A program made the translations under genes and the position numbers. Source: Treponema sp. UBA7590 (GTDB taxonomy: Bacteria; Spirochaetota; Spirochaetia; Treponematales; Treponemataceae). From it: 17,267 nt of DNA. Below, piece by piece: positions 1 to 8,141 of the stretch (positions within the stretch are counted from its first letter, which is position 1; each line of letters starts with the position of its first letter). The notes below the pieces were generated by a model. It was not told the DNA's origin. It did not search any database and saw only the letters and a program-made list of their open reading frames with translations. Where the stretch lies: positions 1,502 through 18,768 of the forward strand of contig DLKK01000061.1 in the NCBI GenBank assembly GCA_002478955.1, written 5' to 3'.

Positions 1-286
1 CCTTGAATCCTGTGGCAAGAATCTGGCGGTCAACCTCATTTGAGATTGAAAGCAAATACAATTTTTTGCCGGTTTCCTCCGAGTCATTATGGGCAGCCAT
101 AATAACACCGATTGCCGCAGCGTCCAGTTCCGTCACATTTGCCATATCAAGCACGACATTTGTTTTTTTTATGGAATCGTAAATTTTGCTGGCAATGTTT
201 ACAAGCGTATATGCGTTGAATCCGCCGCTCAATTCATAAAGTTTATAGTCTGTACCATCTTTTTCTGTAACTGTAAGTAATTCCAT
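1..286 (-). CDS. STAS-domain protein (anti-sigma factor antagonist-like), partial
   Basis: The first 95 residues are visible and the gene runs off the left window edge. They match the STAS fold of SpoIIAA/RsbV: a beta-rich start, then the conserved strand and loop VVLDMANVTELD at residues 44-55 followed by AAAIGVIM, then KLYLLSISNEV near 75-85. Such proteins bind anti-sigma kinases or other partners and are switched by serine phosphorylation. Here the DSSGLG loop reads DAAAIG (residues 55-60), so the phospho-acceptor serine is alanine. The ATG is preceded by TAAGGAGA at 291-298, which overlaps the stop codon of the phosphatase gene before it, so the two are probably translationally coupled. 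It is the third gene of the phosphatase operon. Assignment as STAS is firm; the partner is unknown. Confidence 0.85.
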   Translation of the reverse strand, partial: MELLTVTEKDGTDYKLYELSGGFNAYTLVNIASKIYDSIKKTNVVLDMANVTELDAAAIGVIMAAHNDSEETGKKLYLLSISNEVDRQILATGFK

Positions 287-295
287 AGTTTCTCC

Positions 296-2551
296 TTAAC
301 CAATATTTTCAGCATCAGCAACATTCGGCTTCATTTCTTCCAATGTTTTTTTGCCCGCTTCCGCCTCGGCTTTTTCAGATGCGTTAGACTGAAGATATTT
401 CATCACAAGAACACTCACATCATCTTCCATTTCGTGGGACATAAACTTCATCAGTTCGTCATATTCAAACTGCGCCATACGGCTCGCCGGATACATTGCG
501 TTTGCAACCATATACCTCTGAATCCTGTCTTTTCCGAATTTTTCACCACGAAGCGAATGCGACTCAATCAGACCATCCGTGCAGACAAGAACAATATCAT
601 TCTTGTTAAGCTTAATCTGTTTTACAGAAACATACGGAGACAAATCCTTAACGAACCCAAGAATATGACCTTCACCCTGGATTTCAATTACGTTGTTATA
701 GGATTCTGTGTACAAAAGCATTGCCGGAACACCACAGTTTATGTAATAAAGCGTGTCATTGTCAAAATTCATGATTGCAAACATTCCGGCAAAAATTGTT
801 CCTTTTGGAAGATTATCGCGGATAAAACGGTTTACTTTTACAACAAGCTGCTTAAAATCGTGCGTTTCTGCAAGATATGCGCGGATAATCGCCTTAAGGA
901 TGACCATGTTCATCGAGGCCGCGATACCTTTTCCGCTCAAATCGCCGACAACAAACATGTGGCGCGAATCCGTAAGTCGAATCATGTCTACAAATTCACC
1001 ACCAATATTGTGAGCCGGAACCATTATACAGCCGGCATCCATCTTCGGATTTGTAACGTTGTCAATATTGTCCTGAATTGAAGTAATAATCTGGCTTGAC
1101 ATACGGAGCTCGCGGTTTACCGTACCAATAATTTCCTTGTTGGAAATGTTTCTCATAAAATAACCGAATACGAAGAAGTATGAATAAAGTTTTGTAAATA
1201 CAGTGTAGTCATAATCTTTGTAATGGTCTTTGCTGGTCTTTATTCCAAGAAGAATCAAACCATGAACGTCACGTCCTTCATTCAAAATAAAAAGCGCGTC
1301 CGATTCTGTTTCGGCAAAAAATTTCATAAGCTCAGTTCTGATATTAGAAAAATCATGCGAAGAATCAACCTGAGAGGAAATAACCACATTCCGCTTCAAG
1401 TTCAAAAGTTCCTCAAAAAGTTTTCCTTTGTTTTCAAGCTTGTGCGCCTTTCCTGTGGAAGAATATGCAACTTCAAAAGAATCGTTTCCTCCATTTATAT
1501 AGACAGTCATAGAAGAAGATTCCGCATTGTTCTTAAAAATCTGGAACATATTGTCCGCAATTGCGTCCATTTCACCATTGTAGTCAATTGAAGCCAAATC
1601 CTTTTCAAAAGCCACAGCGTAATCCGCAGAATGTCCGAATTTTGACTTTGAGATAAGTTTATTGATTGTCTGGACAAGATAAAGGACAAAACCGGTCGCG
1701 GCGAATCCGCAAAGGATAAAAAGAACTGGGAAGCGTGCGCGCAGCGGGTAAAGAACCATAAAAATCAGTCCCATTATTCCTGCCGGCAAAATATACATGA
1801 AAACAGACTTAATTATAAAAGAAACAGTTCCTCGTCCAGATGGAGCAGCCGCAAGTTTTGAACCGAGCGGAAGAATCACCAGAACCGGAATAAAAATTAT
1901 GTTGTGAAGCAAGGAATAAACAGGACATCTCTGTACAACAGCATCAAGGAACAAAGCAATTGCCCACATTGACGCAATTCCGAGCGCATAAATATAACTT
2001 TTGAATTTATCAAGCTTTGTGCCGACAGCTTCCGTCTTGCAAAGCATCACGACCGTCATGAACGCAGGAATAAGAAAACGGTAAACCAAATTGTAAAGAG
2101 TCACCCAAGTCCACGGGAAAAATTTTCTTGCATCGCCAGAGAACAGATAATCCGAACGGACAGAAAGTCCAAATTCGTCACTTAAGGAAACCTGCTTGAA
2201 CTTAAAGAAAACAATCCACAAAGCAAAAGCGTAAAGAATCATCTTTGCAATTGAAGTCAAAGTATTTGTGTATTTCCACGCATAATAAGTAAGACAGTTT
2301 GAAATATTCACAAGAAGACACGCTTCAATCAAAAAGCAGATTCTCATCAGAATTGTAAAAAGAGAAGAAGTTATTGAGCCTCCGGTAGCAATAAAGAAAG
2401 TAAACAGACCGGCATTCACCGCCATAAGAAGAATATTAGGAATAATCGGGTTTGTTCCGACTTCATCTGTATTTCCAGAGCGATCCGTATAAAAAGTCTC
2501 AAATAAAAAGAAAAGTGTAAGAACTAAATTTATAACAATGAACAAAACCAT
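296..2551 (-). CDS. Polytopic membrane PP2C-type phosphatase, SpoIIE domain (RsbU-like)
   Basis: This 751-residue protein has about nine hydrophobic segments in residues 1-295, a GAF-like region at about 310-470, and a C-terminal SpoIIE/PP2C phosphatase domain from about 505 to 720. Metal-site motifs are visible: GGEF at 517-520 (the usual GGD is GGE, a conservative change), GDLSGKG at 536-542, TDG at 658-660 and a D-D pair at 710-711. A charged Ala/Glu/Lys tail of about 30 residues follows. Members of this family dephosphorylate STAS-type anti-sigma antagonists in partner-switching cascades, and a STAS gene follows only 9 bp downstream. The ATG lies 1 bp after the stop of the preceding phosphatase gene. 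The likely role is a membrane sensor phosphatase; the signal is unknown. Confidence 0.88.
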   Translation of the reverse strand: MVLFIVINLVLTLFFLFETFYTDRSGNTDEVGTNPIIPNILLMAVNAGLFTFFIATGGSITSSLFTILMRICFLIEACLLVNISNCLTYYAWKYTNTLTSIAKMILYAFALWIVFFKFKQVSLSDEFGLSVRSDYLFSGDARKFFPWTWVTLYNLVYRFLIPAFMTVVMLCKTEAVGTKLDKFKSYIYALGIASMWAIALFLDAVVQRCPVYSLLHNIIFIPVLVILPLGSKLAAAPSGRGTVSFIIKSVFMYILPAGIMGLIFMVLYPLRARFPVLFILCGFAATGFVLYLVQTINKLISKSKFGHSADYAVAFEKDLASIDYNGEMDAIADNMFQIFKNNAESSSMTVYINGGNDSFEVAYSSTGKAHKLENKGKLFEELLNLKRNVVISSQVDSSHDFSNIRTELMKFFAETESDALFILNEGRDVHGLILLGIKTSKDHYKDYDYTVFTKLYSYFFVFGYFMRNISNKEIIGTVNRELRMSSQIITSIQDNIDNVTNPKMDAGCIMVPAHNIGGEFVDMIRLTDSRHMFVVGDLSGKGIAASMNMVILKAIIRAYLAETHDFKQLVVKVNRFIRDNLPKGTIFAGMFAIMNFDNDTLYYINCGVPAMLLYTESYNNVIEIQGEGHILGFVKDLSPYVSVKQIKLNKNDIVLVCTDGLIESHSLRGEKFGKDRIQRYMVANAMYPASRMAQFEYDELMKFMSHEMEDDVSVLVMKYLQSNASEKAEAEAGKKTLEEMKPNVADAENIG

Positions 2552-2552
2552 A

Positions 2553-3944
2553 TTAACCTACCTTTGCAACCATCATAGTAACGTCGTCATGCAATCTTTT
2601 GTCGCCGTTATAACGCATTATAAGATCAACAATATCATCAACAAACTGCTGCGGCTGTTTTGCAGCGCTTGATTTTAAAGTCTGAATGTATTCTTCTGTA
2701 TCACCAAGTTCCACACCGTTATCATCCATAACTTCTGAAACACCATCTGTCGCAAGAAGGATTGTGTCTCCGCGGAAAAGGCGCATCTCATTCACCTTGA
2801 CGTCATCCATATCAATAATACCGACAACGCTGGCGTTAGAAGTAAGCTCCTTGATTCGGTAACCGTCTGGCGCACGAGAAAGAACAATCGGGTCAGACAT
2901 AGACGCATTTATGTAGCGGATTTTCATTTCCTCTGTATCAACAATTCCCAGGAAAAGAACCGTATACTTATCCTGAAGGTGCATTCCCTTGATAGCGCTG
3001 TCTACCGCCTGGATAAGCCCGACCAAATCTTCCTTGTTTTCAATGATTTTAACAGTGTTCATTACCAGACCCATGATAAGCGCAGCCGGAAGACCTTTAC
3101 CAGAAACGTCTCCAAGCATAAGCAGAGTCTTTGAACTGTCAATCGGAAGAATTGAATAATAGTCACCGGAAACATTTACCAGCGGCCGGTAATAAGTTGC
3201 AATCTTAAGGTGAGGAATGTTCGGAATATTGTGCGGAAGAAACGAAACCTGCGTCTCCGCAAGCTGCTCCCACTCTTTTGTAAGAGAAGAAATCTCGGAA
3301 AGGTTTGAAATAATCTTTGTTCGTTCAATAAAACGGTAAAATTCTTCTGTAAGCTTTGAATAAATTTCTGTATCAAAAAGCATTGTATATCTATTAAATA
3401 CAAAAAACTGCTTTCCCTGATAACAGATAAAGAATCCACGGGCCTGATGATATGACGAAACTACACCAAAATTCTTTCCAAGATAATAGAATCCGTCTTT
3501 CCAGCCAAGCGGAAAATTATTTGCAAGCGCATCACGCGTTGTATAATATGAAGAAATTCTGTCCGGGCTGTTGTAAAGAACGTAATTTTTCTCACGGTCA
3601 ATAAAAAGAACCGCACAGTCAGCCTGAAGCTCAAGAATCTCGGAAATCTGTTTATAAAAATCATCAAAAGAATAGCAGAACCTTAACGCATCAATAAATT
3701 CATTGATATAAGCCGTATAGCCAGACTCGAGGTTTTTTACACGAAGATATTTGTCTGCATGGCGACGAATTGAAGAACCAGCAGTAAGAAAAGAAAGAAA
3801 TATAAGCGCAGGAATTCCCAGATAAACAACTTTCGAATGACTGTCGCTGTCCTTTATGACAATCAAAATTGAAACGATTACCGAAAGAAGCAATACTGCG
3901 GCATTTATTATAAAATATATGACCCGTCTTTTAGTCTTGTACAT
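2553..3944 (-). CDS. Membrane-anchored PP2C-type phosphatase, SpoIIE domain (RsbU-like)
   Basis: This 463-residue protein has two transmembrane segments (about 8-30 and 38-55), a middle region of about 80-210 that may be GAF-like, a short linker with the QVSFLP motif (232-237) typical just before SpoIIE domains, and a phosphatase domain to the end. Catalytic and metal motifs are all present: SGDYY at 259-263, GDVSGKG at 278-284, TDG at 399-401 and HDD at 452-454. It is the first gene of a three-gene operon (phosphatase, phosphatase, STAS) with its own extended -10 promoter. A weak ribosome site, GAGGTAA, precedes the ATG. Unlike the second phosphatase, its GGD-type aspartate is intact. It probably acts on a STAS antagonist, possibly the one encoded two genes on; this is inferred from family and context. 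Confidence 0.88.
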   Translation of the reverse strand: MYKTKRRVIYFIINAAVLLLSVIVSILIVIKDSDSHSKVVYLGIPALIFLSFLTAGSSIRRHADKYLRVKNLESGYTAYINEFIDALRFCYSFDDFYKQISEILELQADCAVLFIDREKNYVLYNSPDRISSYYTTRDALANNFPLGWKDGFYYLGKNFGVVSSYHQARGFFICYQGKQFFVFNRYTMLFDTEIYSKLTEEFYRFIERTKIISNLSEISSLTKEWEQLAETQVSFLPHNIPNIPHLKIATYYRPLVNVSGDYYSILPIDSSKTLLMLGDVSGKGLPAALIMGLVMNTVKIIENKEDLVGLIQAVDSAIKGMHLQDKYTVLFLGIVDTEEMKIRYINASMSDPIVLSRAPDGYRIKELTSNASVVGIIDMDDVKVNEMRLFRGDTILLATDGVSEVMDDNGVELGDTEEYIQTLKSSAAKQPQQFVDDIVDLIMRYNGDKRLHDDVTMMVAKVG

Positions 3945-3978
3945 ATTTACCTCGAGTATGTCAAATTTTCTACATTTA

Positions 3979-3987
3979 ATTATAACA
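3979..3987 (-). promoter_or_regulatory. Extended -10 promoter for the phosphatase/STAS operon
   Basis: On the minus strand the site reads TGTTATAAT, a perfect TATAAT with the TGn extension, 34 bp before the phosphatase ATG. No good -35 hexamer lies 16-18 bp upstream, which is common with extended -10 sites. Confidence 0.5.
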
Positions 3988-4028
3988 CACTATCGGCAAA
4001 TTCGCCTAAAAAAAGAAGTATTGTTTTT

Positions 4029-4088
4029 ATAAAGTATCAGACCTGGTTATCCCAAAGGACAGCCAGGTCTGATACTTTATTTTTTTTC
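4029..4088 (+). terminator. Strong hairpin between dnaJ and the phosphatase operon
   Basis: Two 18-base arms (4029-4046 and 4063-4080) are perfect reverse complements. Inner bases can extend the stem with one wobble and one mismatch to a 4-base loop. On the plus strand it is followed at once by a run of T (4081-4087), the classic intrinsic terminator form. On the minus strand, where the neighbouring genes lie, only a weak U-rich end is present, with a T run about 15 bases later. It probably ends dnaJ transcription and also blocks antisense transcription. Confidence 0.75.
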
Positions 4089-4096
4089 GTTCGAGT

Positions 4097-5239
4097 CTAA
4101 TTGTCCAGCTCGCTAAGGGAAAGCATCTGCGGATTTGAAACTGGATTTTCAAGCTCCATATATTTTGTAAGCAAATCTTTTTGCGCGCCCGAAATTCTCT
4201 GCGGAATACGGACGATTATCTTTACATACAAATCTCCACGGCGAGAAGTTCCTGTGTACGGAACGCCTTCTCCGCGGATTCTCAGAAGTTTTCCAGAAGC
4301 AGTTCCCGCAGGAATCTTCAAGTCAATCTGTTTTCCATCAAGTGTTGTAATGGAAATATTCGAACCAAGCGTAGCCTGCGTAAAAGAAACTGGAATTGCA
4401 CAGTAAAGATCCTGTGAACTGCGTTCAAAGAACGGATGACTGTCAACATGAAGAATCACAACCAAATCGCCAGCAAGTCCGCCATTTGCCCCGGCATCTC
4501 CCATTTTTGGAATTGTAATCCTTTTTCCGTCATCAACACCAGCCGGAATCGCAAAAGAAATCTTTTTAGCTTTTTCAACAACTCCGCGTCCGCCACATTC
4601 GCGGCAAGGTTTATCAATTTTTGTGCCGGAACCGTTACAGTCAGGACAAGTCTGCTGAACAGAAAAAAATCCTGCGCTGCGTCTTACCTGCCCCATACCG
4701 TTACAGGTAGGACAAGTCTTTCTTGTTGCACCGTCAGCACATCCAGTTCCGTGGCAAGCCTCGCAAGTCTCGTTATGTTTAAAGTGAATCTCGCTCTTTG
4801 TGCCGAAAACAGCATCCTTAAATGAAATATTAAGGTCATAGCGCAAACTGGCTCCTTCTGTAGGACCGCCCTTTCTGCGAGACGAAGAACGTGCAGAAGC
4901 GCCAAAAATATTGTCGAAAATATCGCCAAAACCGCCGCCCATTCCACCAAAAAGGTCACTGAAATCATGGAACGCATGCGAATACTGAGCCCCACCTGCG
5001 CCCTGATCCATTCCATCAACACCGGCAAAACCATACTGATCATACAAAGGACGCTTTTTTTCGTCAGAAAGAACTTCATAAGCTTCTGTTGCCTCGCGGA
5101 ATTTTTCCTCCGCCTCTTTATCGCCAGGATTTCTGTCCGGATGATATTTTATAGCAAGTTTTCTGTAAGCTTTTTTAATTTCTTCTTCTGTAGCACCTTT
5201 CTGGAGCCCCAAAACTTCATAATAATCACGTTTTGCCAT
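4097..5239 (-). CDS. dnaJ: Chaperone DnaJ (Hsp40)
   Basis: DnaJ is the J-domain co-chaperone that stimulates the DnaK ATPase and delivers unfolded clients in the cytoplasm. At 380 residues it is a full-length type I protein: J domain 1-70 with the HPD triad at 33-35, a Gly/Phe-rich region at about 75-125, four CxxCxGxG zinc motifs beginning at C159, C176, C198 and C212, then the client-binding C-terminal domains. The frame stays open 22 codons further upstream, but the family start MAKRDYYEVLG at 5239 has a good AAAGGAAA ribosome site, while the upstream part overlaps the promoter. It is separated from dnaK by a terminator and appears to have its own promoter, so it can be expressed apart from dnaK. 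Confidence 0.97.
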   Translation of the reverse strand: MAKRDYYEVLGLQKGATEEEIKKAYRKLAIKYHPDRNPGDKEAEEKFREATEAYEVLSDEKKRPLYDQYGFAGVDGMDQGAGGAQYSHAFHDFSDLFGGMGGGFGDIFDNIFGASARSSSRRKGGPTEGASLRYDLNISFKDAVFGTKSEIHFKHNETCEACHGTGCADGATRKTCPTCNGMGQVRRSAGFFSVQQTCPDCNGSGTKIDKPCRECGGRGVVEKAKKISFAIPAGVDDGKRITIPKMGDAGANGGLAGDLVVILHVDSHPFFERSSQDLYCAIPVSFTQATLGSNISITTLDGKQIDLKIPAGTASGKLLRIRGEGVPYTGTSRRGDLYVKIIVRIPQRISGAQKDLLTKYMELENPVSNPQMLSLSELDN

Positions 5240-5257
5240 TTGTATTTCCTTTTGTAA

Positions 5258-5287
5258 AATATAACACTGTATAAATAAAAATTGCAA
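5258..5287 (-). promoter_or_regulatory. Candidate dnaJ promoter overlapping the dnaK terminator
   Basis: On the minus strand TTGCAA (5282-5287) and TATATT (5258-5263) are 18 bp apart, with the dnaJ ATG 18 bp beyond the -10. The -35 hexamer lies inside the second arm of the terminator hairpin that follows dnaK. The assignment rests on hexamer match and position only. Confidence 0.5.
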
Positions 5288-5309
5288 CTGCCTGCGCAGT
5301 TGCAATTTT
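5278..5309 (-). terminator. Intrinsic terminator after dnaK
   Basis: Two 14-base perfect arms (5278-5291 and 5296-5309) enclose a 4-base loop, and on the minus strand the stem runs into TTTTTATTTAT. It lies 43 bp after the dnaK stop, so it should separate grpE-dnaK transcripts from dnaJ, at least in part. Confidence 0.8.
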
Positions 5310-5352
5310 AAGATAAAGCCTATAAGAACTTTATGCAGCCCGTTGATTAAGG

Positions 5353-7302
5353 CTATTTATCATCATGAACTTCAAAATCAACATCATCAGCTTTGCCTTT
5401 GTTGAATTTTGAATCATTTCCTGCATTCGAATCAGAACCTGCGCTTCCAGCATCTGCTCCAGGTTGAGCACCAGATGCACCCTGAGCACCCTGCTGTTTG
5501 TACATTTCCTCAGCCATCTTGTAAGAAGCCTGCTTCAATTCCTCAGACTTAGCCTTGATGTCAGCAGTATTTCCGCCTTCAATAGCCTTCTTCAAGGCAG
5601 CACAAGCGTCCTCAATCTTCTGCTTTTCAGCAGCACCAATCTTGTCGCCGGCTTCCTTCAAAGTTTTCTCAGTCTGATATACAAGTGAATCAGCCTCGTT
5701 CTTAGCATCTACAGCCTCACGTTTCTCTTTGTCGGCAGCAGCGTTTGCCTCGGCATCCTTAACCATTCTGTTGATTTCATCTTCGCTCAAACCTGAAGAA
5801 GAAGTAATCTGAATGTGCTGTTCCTTTCCTGTTCCCAGGTCTTTAGCAGAAACATGAACAATACCGTTCGCATCGATGTCGAATGTAACTTCAATCTGTG
5901 GAACTCCACGTGGAGCCGCAGGAATACCTACCAAGTCAAAGTTTCCAAGTGTACGGTTCTGGGCAGCCATTTCGCGTTCACCCTGAAGTACGTGGATTGA
6001 TACAGCAGTCTGACCATCAGCAGCTGTAGAGAAAACCTGGCTCTTCTTTGTAGGAATTGTTGTATTTCTTGGGATAAGCTTTGTCATAACGCCACCCATT
6101 GTTTCAATACCAAGTGAAAGTGGAGTTACATCAAGCAAAAGAACATCTTTTACATCACCTTTCAATACACCGCCCTGAATTGCAGCACCAATAGCAACTG
6201 CCTCATCCGGGTTTACAGCTTTTGAGCCTTCTTTTCCGAAAATCTGTTTTACAACTTCCTGAACTTTTGGCATTCGTGAAGAACCACCAACAAGCAAGAT
6301 TTCATCAATCTTGTCAGCAGTGATTCCTGCATCAGCCAAAGCCTTGCGGCAAGGTTCCTTTGTTCGTTCAAACAAATCTTCTGTCATCTGCTCAAACTGG
6401 GCGCGTGTCAAAGTCTTCTGCAGGTGTTTAGGACCTGTAGCATCAGCAGTAATAAATGGAAGATTTATATCTGTTGAAGTCTGGCTAGAAAGCTGAATCT
6501 TTGCATTTTCAGCAGCTTCCTTAAGTCTCTGCATAGCCATAGGATCTGTGCTCAAATCGATTCCTGTGTCATTCTTGAACTCTTTAAGCAACCAGTTGAT
6601 GATTGCGCGGTCCCAGTCATCACCACCAAGCTGAGTATCACCGTTTGTTGATTTTACCTCAAAAACACCATCTGCAAGCTCAAGAATAGAAATATCAAAA
6701 GTACCACCACCAAGGTCATAGACAGCAATTGTCTTTTCCTTGTTCTGATCCTGCTTAAAACCAAAAGCCAAAGCAGCAGCAGTAGGTTCGTTGATAATTC
6801 GCTTTACATCAAGACCTGCAATCTTACCAGCATCTTTTGTAGCCTGACGCTGAGCATCATTAAAGTAAGCTGGAACAGTGATTACAGCCTCTGTAACAGG
6901 TTCGCCAAGATAATCTTCCGCAGTCTTCTTCATCTTCTGAAGAACGAAAGCAGAAATTTCCTGTGGAGAATACAGTTTTTTCTCGCCATTCTGCTCAATT
7001 TCTACACGAACATCAGCACCGTTATCAATAACTTTATAAGGAAGTTTTGTAGCTTCTCCCTGAAGTTCGCCAAATTTATGACCAATAAGACGTTTTGCAG
7101 AATAAACTGTGTTCTTCGGATTTGTTACCATCTGGTTTTTAGCTGGCTGACCAACAACACGGTCACCTTTTGCAGTAAAACCTACAATAGACGGAGTTGT
7201 ACGGCCACCCTCTGAGTTCTGGATTACAACCGGTTCACCGTTTTCCATTACGGCAACACAAGAGTTTGTTGTACCCAAGTCAATACCAATAATCTTAGAC
7301 AT
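5353..7302 (-). CDS. dnaK: Chaperone DnaK (Hsp70)
   Basis: DnaK is the ATP-driven Hsp70 chaperone that works with DnaJ and GrpE in folding and refolding. The 649 residues are a normal full length. The start carries the phosphate-binding GIDLGTTNS (6-14); further ATPase motifs include ITVPAYFNDAQRQA, INEPTAAALAFG and YDLGGGTFD, and the substrate-binding domain begins near LLLDVTPLSLGIETMGG. The tail has a Gly/Ala/Ser/Asn-rich linker and ends in DFEVHDDK, close to the usual acidic C-terminal motif. An excellent AAAGGAGC ribosome site precedes the ATG. It follows grpE after 153 bp that hold a non-coding repeat; no clear promoter was found in that gap, so it is probably co-transcribed with grpE. 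Confidence 0.98.
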   Translation of the reverse strand: MSKIIGIDLGTTNSCVAVMENGEPVVIQNSEGGRTTPSIVGFTAKGDRVVGQPAKNQMVTNPKNTVYSAKRLIGHKFGELQGEATKLPYKVIDNGADVRVEIEQNGEKKLYSPQEISAFVLQKMKKTAEDYLGEPVTEAVITVPAYFNDAQRQATKDAGKIAGLDVKRIINEPTAAALAFGFKQDQNKEKTIAVYDLGGGTFDISILELADGVFEVKSTNGDTQLGGDDWDRAIINWLLKEFKNDTGIDLSTDPMAMQRLKEAAENAKIQLSSQTSTDINLPFITADATGPKHLQKTLTRAQFEQMTEDLFERTKEPCRKALADAGITADKIDEILLVGGSSRMPKVQEVVKQIFGKEGSKAVNPDEAVAIGAAIQGGVLKGDVKDVLLLDVTPLSLGIETMGGVMTKLIPRNTTIPTKKSQVFSTAADGQTAVSIHVLQGEREMAAQNRTLGNFDLVGIPAAPRGVPQIEVTFDIDANGIVHVSAKDLGTGKEQHIQITSSSGLSEDEINRMVKDAEANAAADKEKREAVDAKNEADSLVYQTEKTLKEAGDKIGAAEKQKIEDACAALKKAIEGGNTADIKAKSEELKQASYKMAEEMYKQQGAQGASGAQPGADAGSAGSDSNAGNDSKFNKGKADDVDFEVHDDK

Positions 7303-7332
7303 ATATTGCTCCTTTAATAATTACTAATTTGA

Positions 7333-7451
7333 AGGGAAAGGTCTTTCCCTACGTTCGCACTTCGGCTCACTACCAACCTTCAAGTCAAAAACTTTCGGTT
7401 GCACGTTCGCACTTCGTTGCGACCTACTCTTTCGCCTAGGGCTACGCCCTA
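7333..7451. repeat. Non-coding repeat-like element between grpE and dnaK
   Basis: The 153-bp gap holds two copies of ACGTTCGCACTTCG (7351-7364 and 7403-7416), 52 bp apart. They are flanked by two small inverted repeats: 7333-7350 (AGGGAAAG / CTTTCCCT) and 7437-7451 (TAGGGC-tac-GCCCTA), the latter just after the grpE stop. The segment is more GC-rich than its surroundings and encodes nothing plausible. It looks like a dispersed palindromic element or a structured mRNA spacer; whether it recurs in the genome cannot be seen here. Confidence 0.5.
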
Positions 7452-7455
7452 AAAC

Positions 7456-8067
7456 CTATTTGTTCTTCGGAACGTTCACCATAACTTTCGCATGGCGAAT
7501 GATTTTATCGTTCAATTTATATCCCTTCAGATAAACCTGCTTCAAGGTTTCGCTCTTTGCAGACTCATCTTCCACGCGACCAATAGCCTCATGTTCCTCA
7601 GGATTAAATTCATCACCTTCCTTTCCAAAGCTTTTCAGTCCATATTTAGACTCAAGCATATTTACAAGATTCTTGTTGACCATCTTAATTCCGTCCGCAA
7701 TCGACTTGGCATCTTTTGCGTCCTTGGCAGCATCAAGCGTTCTGTCAAAATTATCAAGACTGTCCAACAAGTCCCCCAAAAGAGAAGCGTTTGCGTAAGC
7801 CACAGCATCATCTTTCTGCTGCATCATACGTTTGCGCCAGTTATCATTCTCTGCAGCCTTGTAGAGCGCCTGATTTTTCAAATCCTCAATCTGCTTTTCA
7901 AGAGCCGCTATTTTTTCTTCTGGAGAAATCTCTTTTTTTTCTGTTTTGCCTTCCTCAGGCTTTGCATCAGTTTTTTCTTCTTTTTTATCAGAAGCGTCTG
8001 AAGACTCAGCCTTTTTTTCGACCTTTTCTTTCTGTTCTTCAGCTTTTTTCTCTTTTTCCTGTGCCAT
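7456..8067 (-). CDS. grpE: Nucleotide exchange factor GrpE
   Basis: GrpE speeds ADP release from DnaK. The 203-residue protein has a highly charged Lys/Glu-rich start (about 1-50), a long coiled-coil helix at about 50-85 (EKIAALEKQIEDLKNQ), then the core helices with LLGDLLDSLDNFDRTLD and the conserved beta domain near the end (GDEFNPEEHEAIGRV, LKGYKLNDKIIRHAKV). The ribosome site is modest (AAGGG, about 7 bases before the ATG). It is the first gene of the chaperone block. An RluA-type gene lies upstream on the same strand instead of hrcA, and no CIRCE repeat is visible, so control by HrcA is not supported here. Confidence 0.95.
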   Translation of the reverse strand: MAQEKEKKAEEQKEKVEKKAESSDASDKKEEKTDAKPEEGKTEKKEISPEEKIAALEKQIEDLKNQALYKAAENDNWRKRMMQQKDDAVAYANASLLGDLLDSLDNFDRTLDAAKDAKDAKSIADGIKMVNKNLVNMLESKYGLKSFGKEGDEFNPEEHEAIGRVEDESAKSETLKQVYLKGYKLNDKIIRHAKVMVNVPKNK

Positions 8068-8098
8068 CTCTAATCCCTTATTCTATCTTGTTAATATA

Positions 8099-8128
8099 AA
8101 AATACTCACAAAGAAAACACTTCGTCAA
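8099..8128 (-). promoter_or_regulatory. Candidate grpE promoter
   Basis: On the minus strand TTGACG (8123-8128) is 18 bp from TATTTT (8099-8104), about 31 bp before the grpE ATG. The -35 is 5/6 to consensus and the -10 is weaker. No terminator hairpin separates it from the RluA-type gene, so readthrough is also possible. Confidence 0.4.
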
Positions 8129-8141
8129 CAAAAAAATAAAA

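Noticed and set aside
434..1081. A 215-codon plus-strand open frame
   Set aside because: It is the opposite-strand shadow of the second phosphatase gene, with no domain and no ribosome site.
5240..5305. A 22-codon N-terminal extension of DnaJ
   Set aside because: Family alignment begins at MAKRDYYEVLG, which has a good ribosome site; the extension overlaps the promoter and terminator.
7492..8001. Long plus-strand open frames opposite grpE, rich in Phe
   Set aside because: They arise from the Lys/Glu-rich coding bias of grpE read in reverse.
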